The notes under the pieces were generated by a model, which had not been told where the DNA came from, made no database searches, and saw only the letters and a program-made list of their open reading frames with translations. From the NCBI RefSeq assembly GCF_016583785.1, contig NZ_NRRU01000038.1, positions 1-45,910 of the forward strand: a DNA stretch of 45,910 nt, written 5' to 3'. The translations under genes were made by a program, and so were the position numbers. Below, piece after piece: positions 42,700 to 45,910 of this stretch (positions are counted from its first letter, which is position 1; every line of letters starts with the position of its first letter). Source of the stretch: Rubrivivax gelatinosus (lineage in GTDB: Bacteria; Pseudomonadota; Gammaproteobacteria; Burkholderiales; Burkholderiaceae_C).

Positions 42700-43851
42700 T
42701 CAGGTCGGGAACGTTCCCGGCAGCAGGATGTCGGTGCCGAGTTCGGCGACGCGCTTCCTGCCGCAGAAGGCCATCGTCAGGTCGAGTTCCTTGTGGATGA
42801 TCTGCAGCGCTTTCGTCACGCCGGCCTCGCCCATCGCGCCCAGGCCGTAGAGGAAGGCGCGGCCGATGTAGGTGCCGCGGGCGCCGAGCGCCACCGCCTT
42901 CAGCACGTCCTGGCCCGAGCGGATGCCGCCGTCCATGTGGACCTCGATGCGCGAGCCGACTTCGGCCGCGATCGCCGGCAGCGCGCGGATGCTGGACTCG
43001 GCGCCGTCGAGCTGGCGCCCGCCGTGGTTGCTGACGATCAACGCGTCGGCGCCGGACGCGACCGCCAGGCGCGCGTCCTCGACGTCCTGGATGCCTTTGA
43101 GGATCAGCTTGCCGCCCCAGCGCTTCTTGATCCACTCGACGTCGTTCCAGTTCAGCCGCGGGTCGAACTGCTGTGCCGTCCAGGCGCCCAGGCTGCTCAT
43201 GTCGGCGACGCCGCTGACGTGGCCTACGATGTTGCCGAAGCCGCGGCGCTTCGTGCCCAGCATGCCCCGGCACCAGCGCGGCTTGCTCGCCAGGTTGATC
43301 AGGTTGGTCAAAGTCAGCTTGGGCGGCGCCGACAGCCCGTTCTTCAGGTCCTTGTGGCGCTGGCCGAGGATCTGCAGGTCCAGCGTCAGCACCAGCGCGC
43401 CGCAGCCGGCGGCCTGGGCGCGTGCGATCAGGCGCTCGATGAAGTCGCGGTCGCGCATCACGTAGAGCTGAAACCAGAACGGCGCCTTCGTGTGTGCGGC
43501 CACGTCCTCGATCGAGCAGATGCTCATCGTCGACAGCGTGAACGGGATGCCGAAGGCTTCGGCGGCACGCGCGGCCAGGATCTCACCGTCGGCGTGCTGC
43601 ATGCCGGTCAGGCCGGTCGGCGCGATCGCCACCGGCATCGCCACCGGCACGCCGACCATCGTCGTCGCGGTGCTGCGGCCTTCCATGTCGACGGCGACAC
43701 GCTGGCGCAGCTTGATCGCCTGGAAGTCGCTCTCGTTGGCGCGGTAGGTGCTCTCGGTCCAGGAGCCTGAGTCGGCGTAGTCGTAGAACATGCGCGGCAC
43801 CCGCTTCTTCGCGAGCACACGCAGGTCTTCGATGTCGGTGATGACGGGCAT
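42700..43851 (-). CDS. lldD: FMN-dependent alpha-hydroxyacid (L-lactate) dehydrogenase
   Basis: A 383-residue enzyme starting MPVITDIEDLRVLAKKRVPRMFYDYADSGSWTE, the LldD/glycolate-oxidase opening. FMN and catalytic segments are MPVAIAPTGLTGM, FTLSTMSICSIEDVA, WFQLYVMRD, VLTLDLQILGQR and the active-site IVSNHGGRQLDGA, followed by VHMDGGIRSGQDVLKA. It oxidises L-lactate (or a related 2-hydroxyacid) and passes electrons to quinone or a cytochrome, usually as a peripheral membrane protein. No lactate permease or LldR regulator is adjacent, so glycolate or mandelate cannot be excluded. Confidence 0.9.
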   Translation of the reverse strand: MPVITDIEDLRVLAKKRVPRMFYDYADSGSWTESTYRANESDFQAIKLRQRVAVDMEGRSTATTMVGVPVAMPVAIAPTGLTGMQHADGEILAARAAEAFGIPFTLSTMSICSIEDVAAHTKAPFWFQLYVMRDRDFIERLIARAQAAGCGALVLTLDLQILGQRHKDLKNGLSAPPKLTLTNLINLASKPRWCRGMLGTKRRGFGNIVGHVSGVADMSSLGAWTAQQFDPRLNWNDVEWIKKRWGGKLILKGIQDVEDARLAVASGADALIVSNHGGRQLDGAESSIRALPAIAAEVGSRIEVHMDGGIRSGQDVLKAVALGARGTYIGRAFLYGLGAMGEAGVTKALQIIHKELDLTMAFCGRKRVAELGTDILLPGTFPT

Positions 43852-43925
43852 CGGCAGTCTCCTCGGCAGGCGATGCTACCGAGTGCTGCCGCCCGTAGCA
43901 GCGGGCGCGGCGCCGGGGGTGCCGA

Positions 43926-44390
43926 TCAGGAGGCGCAGGCGGCGTAGGCCGTCGCGGCCGGCGGCGGCATCCGCGCCGGGTCGGCGGGCACGTAGGCCAT
44001 CGAGGCCATGCACTGCGCGAGGCTGGCGTCCATCGTGCGCGCGTGCGCCGGGAACCACTCGACGAGTTCGTCGAAGAGCTGCCGCGCCAGCACGACGTCG
44101 CCGTCCAGGCGCAGCCGGTCCAGCACCTCGTGCATTGCCTTGAGCACCTGGGCGTGCTGGTAGGAGTGGCAGTTCTGGGGCGCGAAACCCATGCCCAGCA
44201 TCCAGTGCTCTTCCTGGGCGAAATGGCCTTCGGTGTGTTCGACCACCGCGTCCAGCGCCAGCTCCAGCAGCTTCTCCGGGCCGTCGAACGCCGCATCCAG
44301 CGTCGCCAGCAGGTCGACGAACTCGTGGTGCGTGGCATCCATCTGCGGCTGGTTCAGCGCCAGCGAATCGGACCAGGAGAGGGTGGACAT
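43926..44390 (-). CDS. Bacteriohemerythrin
   Basis: A 154-residue protein starting MSTLSWSDSLALNQPQMDATHHEFVDLLA. The di-iron ligands of the hemerythrin fold are visible: H in THHEFV, H and E in HTEGHFAQEEHWM, HAQ...H in YQHAQVLKAMH, and the late H and D in WFPAHARTMDASLA. It reversibly binds O2 and may supply or sense oxygen. It is 74 bp upstream of the lldD-like gene on the same strand; a weak 6-bp hairpin (43890-43907) lies between them. The C-terminal about 25 residues are Ala/Pro-rich and outside the domain. Confidence 0.92.
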   Translation of the reverse strand: MSTLSWSDSLALNQPQMDATHHEFVDLLATLDAAFDGPEKLLELALDAVVEHTEGHFAQEEHWMLGMGFAPQNCHSYQHAQVLKAMHEVLDRLRLDGDVVLARQLFDELVEWFPAHARTMDASLAQCMASMAYVPADPARMPPPAATAYAACAS

Positions 44391-44458
44391 GGCGGCAGCG
44401 CTTTCTTTGATGACGGGCCCAGACTAGGCGCGCGTTTGTATCGAATTTTTGCGCTGGC

Positions 44459-45769
44459 TCAATCCGGCGAAGGGCTGTCCCGACTGTCGCCGCGGGTGTC
44501 CTGCTGTTTGTCGGCCACGACCGGTGCCGGCGCCGAGGGTGGCGCATCGAAGAACGGCAGTTCGGGCTCGGCCATCGCCGGTGCCGGCCGGGTGGTGCGC
44601 GCGCCACGGGCAGCGCCGGTCGCGGCCGCGCTTTCGGCGCGCTGCAGCGTGCCGGCGCGCACGCCCAGCAGTCGCAGCCGGCGCGACAGGTCCACGCGTT
44701 TGAGGCATTGACCGGCGGCGCGGCGGATGGCGGCGGCGTCCAGCACCGGAGCCGGCAGCGTCAGGTCGCGCGTGACGGTGCGGAAATCGTCGTAGCGCAG
44801 CTTGATGCCGATGGTGCGTGCGGCGTAGCCCTTGCGCTGCAGGTCGGCGGCGACACGTTCGGCGAGGTCGGTGAAGACCGCGGTCAGCCGCGCCCGGTCC
44901 TGCACCGCGTGCAGGTCGCGTTCGAAGGTGGTTTCGCGGCTCACCGACACCGGTTCGCTGTGGGTGACGATCAGCCGGTCGTCGCGGCCGTGGGCGGCGT
45001 CGTCCAGCCAGGCGCCGTAGCTGCGGCCGAAGTGCTGCTGCAGCCAGTCGCGTTCGCGCGCGGCGAGCTCGCCTATCGTGTCCACGCCCAGCGTCGCCAG
45101 CCTGGCGCCGGCCTTGGGGCCGATGCCGTTGATGCGCCGCACCGGCAGCGGCCAGATGCGGGTCGGCAGTTCCTCGGCGGTGACGATCGTCAGGCCGTCG
45201 GGTTTGTCCAGTTCGGAGGCGATCTTGGACAGCAGCTTGTTCGGCGTGACGCCGATCGAACAGACCAGCCCGGTCGTGCGGCGCACGTTGTTGCGGATCT
45301 CCTGGGCGACGGCGCGCACGCCGCCGGCCGGGTCGTGGCCGACGCTGTCCTGGGCGCCGGGCACCTCGCTGAGGTCGATGTAGATCTCGTCGATGCCGCG
45401 GTCCTCGATCACCGGGGCGATCTCGGCGACCGCGGCCTTGAACAGGCGCGAGTAGCGCCGGTACTCGTCGAAGTCGGTCGGCAGCAGCACCGCCTGCGGG
45501 CAGCGCATTGCCGCCTTCATCAGCCCCATGCCCGAATGCACGCCGTAGTCGCGCGCGGCGTAGGTGGCGGTGGTGACGACGCCGCGGCCGGCATAGCCGG
45601 CCAGCGTCGCGAACTTGCGGCTGCCGTCGGCCAGCGTCTCGGGCTGGTGGCGCCGGCCGCCGCCGACGACGACCGGCTGCCCGCGCAGCTCCGGGTAGCG
45701 CAGCATCTCGACCGACGCGTAGAACGCGTCCATGTCCAGATGCGCGATCCAGCGCCGCGGAGTTTTCAT
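44459..45769 (-). CDS. dinB: DNA polymerase IV (Y-family)
   Basis: A 436-residue translesion polymerase starting MKTPRRWIAHLDMDAFYASVE. Metal-binding DMDAFYASVE is intact. The second motif reads GIDEIYID, with Gly where E. coli has Ser (SIDEAYLD); the Asp-Glu pair is kept. Thumb (LLSKIASELDKPDGL, INGIGPKAGARLATLG) and little-finger domains follow. The C-terminal tail (about 385-436) is Pro/Ala-rich with ELPFFD, a likely beta-clamp binding peptide, and extends beyond the E. coli length of about 350. Error-prone replication past lesions. No LexA box is evident near the start. Confidence 0.95.
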   Translation of the reverse strand: MKTPRRWIAHLDMDAFYASVEMLRYPELRGQPVVVGGGRRHQPETLADGSRKFATLAGYAGRGVVTTATYAARDYGVHSGMGLMKAAMRCPQAVLLPTDFDEYRRYSRLFKAAVAEIAPVIEDRGIDEIYIDLSEVPGAQDSVGHDPAGGVRAVAQEIRNNVRRTTGLVCSIGVTPNKLLSKIASELDKPDGLTIVTAEELPTRIWPLPVRRINGIGPKAGARLATLGVDTIGELAARERDWLQQHFGRSYGAWLDDAAHGRDDRLIVTHSEPVSVSRETTFERDLHAVQDRARLTAVFTDLAERVAADLQRKGYAARTIGIKLRYDDFRTVTRDLTLPAPVLDAAAIRRAAGQCLKRVDLSRRLRLLGVRAGTLQRAESAAATGAARGARTTRPAPAMAEPELPFFDAPPSAPAPVVADKQQDTRGDSRDSPSPD

Positions 45770-45791
45770 CGGCGCCGGGCGCCGCGCGCGT

Positions 45792-45910
45792 TCAGGCGCC
45801 GGCCAGGCGCGCGCGGTGGCGCTCGACCTGGGCGCGCACCTGCGCCGGCGCGGTGCTGACGCTGGTGGGCTCGCTGAACGCGCGCAACGTCGTCGGCGGC
45901 ACCGCGAAGA
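45792..45910 (-). CDS. C-terminal fragment of an unidentified protein
   Basis: A frame open from the window edge to a TGA at 45794-45792 (minus) encodes a C-terminus ending RARLAGA, preceded by Thr/Val/Ala-rich sequence (VPPTTLRAFSEPTSVS) and a short amphipathic helix (VRAQVERHR). It lies 22 bp upstream of dinB on the same strand and may share its transcript. Too little remains to name a family. Confidence 0.5.
   Translation of the reverse strand, partial: FAVPPTTLRAFSEPTSVSTAPAQVRAQVERHRARLAGA

Noticed and set aside
44459..45769. Gly in the GIDEIYID motif as evidence of an inactive polymerase IV
   Set aside because: The catalytic Asp-Glu pair and DMDAFYASVE are intact; the Ser-to-Gly change is conservative and, as I recall, occurs in related beta-proteobacterial DinB proteins.

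Overview
The window is very GC-rich DNA with G/C-dominated third codon positions, genes packed almost end to end, and many ATGA/GTGA/TGATG stop-start overlaps. The gene content (DUF3460-ScpA pair, DUF1841, fdsGBA-type NAD-dependent formate dehydrogenase, TSUP and CYTH-CHAD proteins) points to a beta-proteobacterium of the order Burkholderiales, probably near the Rubrivivax/Leptothrix/Roseateles group. That placement is inferred from gene families, not from a phylogenetic marker. I see no tRNA, rRNA, insertion sequence, prophage or CRISPR array. No stretch longer than about 275 bases lacks a gene.

Layout. 1-4835 (minus): a tight operon moxR AAA+ ATPase, GNAT acetyltransferase, S9 peptidase, CoxE-like VWA protein, exported protein (cut by the edge). 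4915-11372 (mostly plus): di-haem cytochrome c, HD-GYP phosphodiesterase, small HMA metal-binding protein, orphan family-5 solute-binding protein, DUF1841 (minus), RutE-like reductase coupled to a TSUP exporter, orphan ParA-like ATPase. 11489-14064: NarL-type response regulator overlapping a hybrid histidine kinase. 14084-18672: ScpA and DUF3460 (minus), CYTH-CHAD protein with an orphan DUF4212 protein (plus), SulP transporter (minus). 18946-21901: single-domain response regulator, membrane-tethered periplasmic binding protein and MASE1 histidine kinase in one operon. 21902-25221: metG and divergent apbC/mrp. 25354-33232: a formate/oxalate island of OFA-family transporter, LysR regulator and fdsG-fdsB-fdsA-fdsD. 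33243-37252 (minus): a membrane protein and two tandem chemoreceptors. 37416-45910: nitroreductase-like protein and threonine aldolase, secreted subtilase, Mpo1-like protein, dCTP deaminase, small membrane protein, FMN alpha-hydroxyacid dehydrogenase, bacteriohemerythrin, DNA polymerase IV and a truncated gene.

How it works together. The island at 25-33 kb probably imports or exchanges formate/oxalate and oxidises formate to CO2 with NAD+ reduction, under the LysR protein; a perfect 19-bp palindrome with T-N11-A geometry lies before fdsG. Signalling genes are abundant: two two-component systems, an HD-GYP protein and two chemoreceptors.

Most notable observations: the split three-gene sensor system at 18.9-21.9 kb; a GGGTTTRCCC motif shared by three minus-strand promoter regions; three convergent gene pairs whose stop codons abut as TGATCA; fds without fdsC but with a 16-codon ORF bridging fdsA and fdsD by ATGA at both ends; and tandem chemoreceptors of identical length sharing near-identical transducer DNA but divergent sensor domains.
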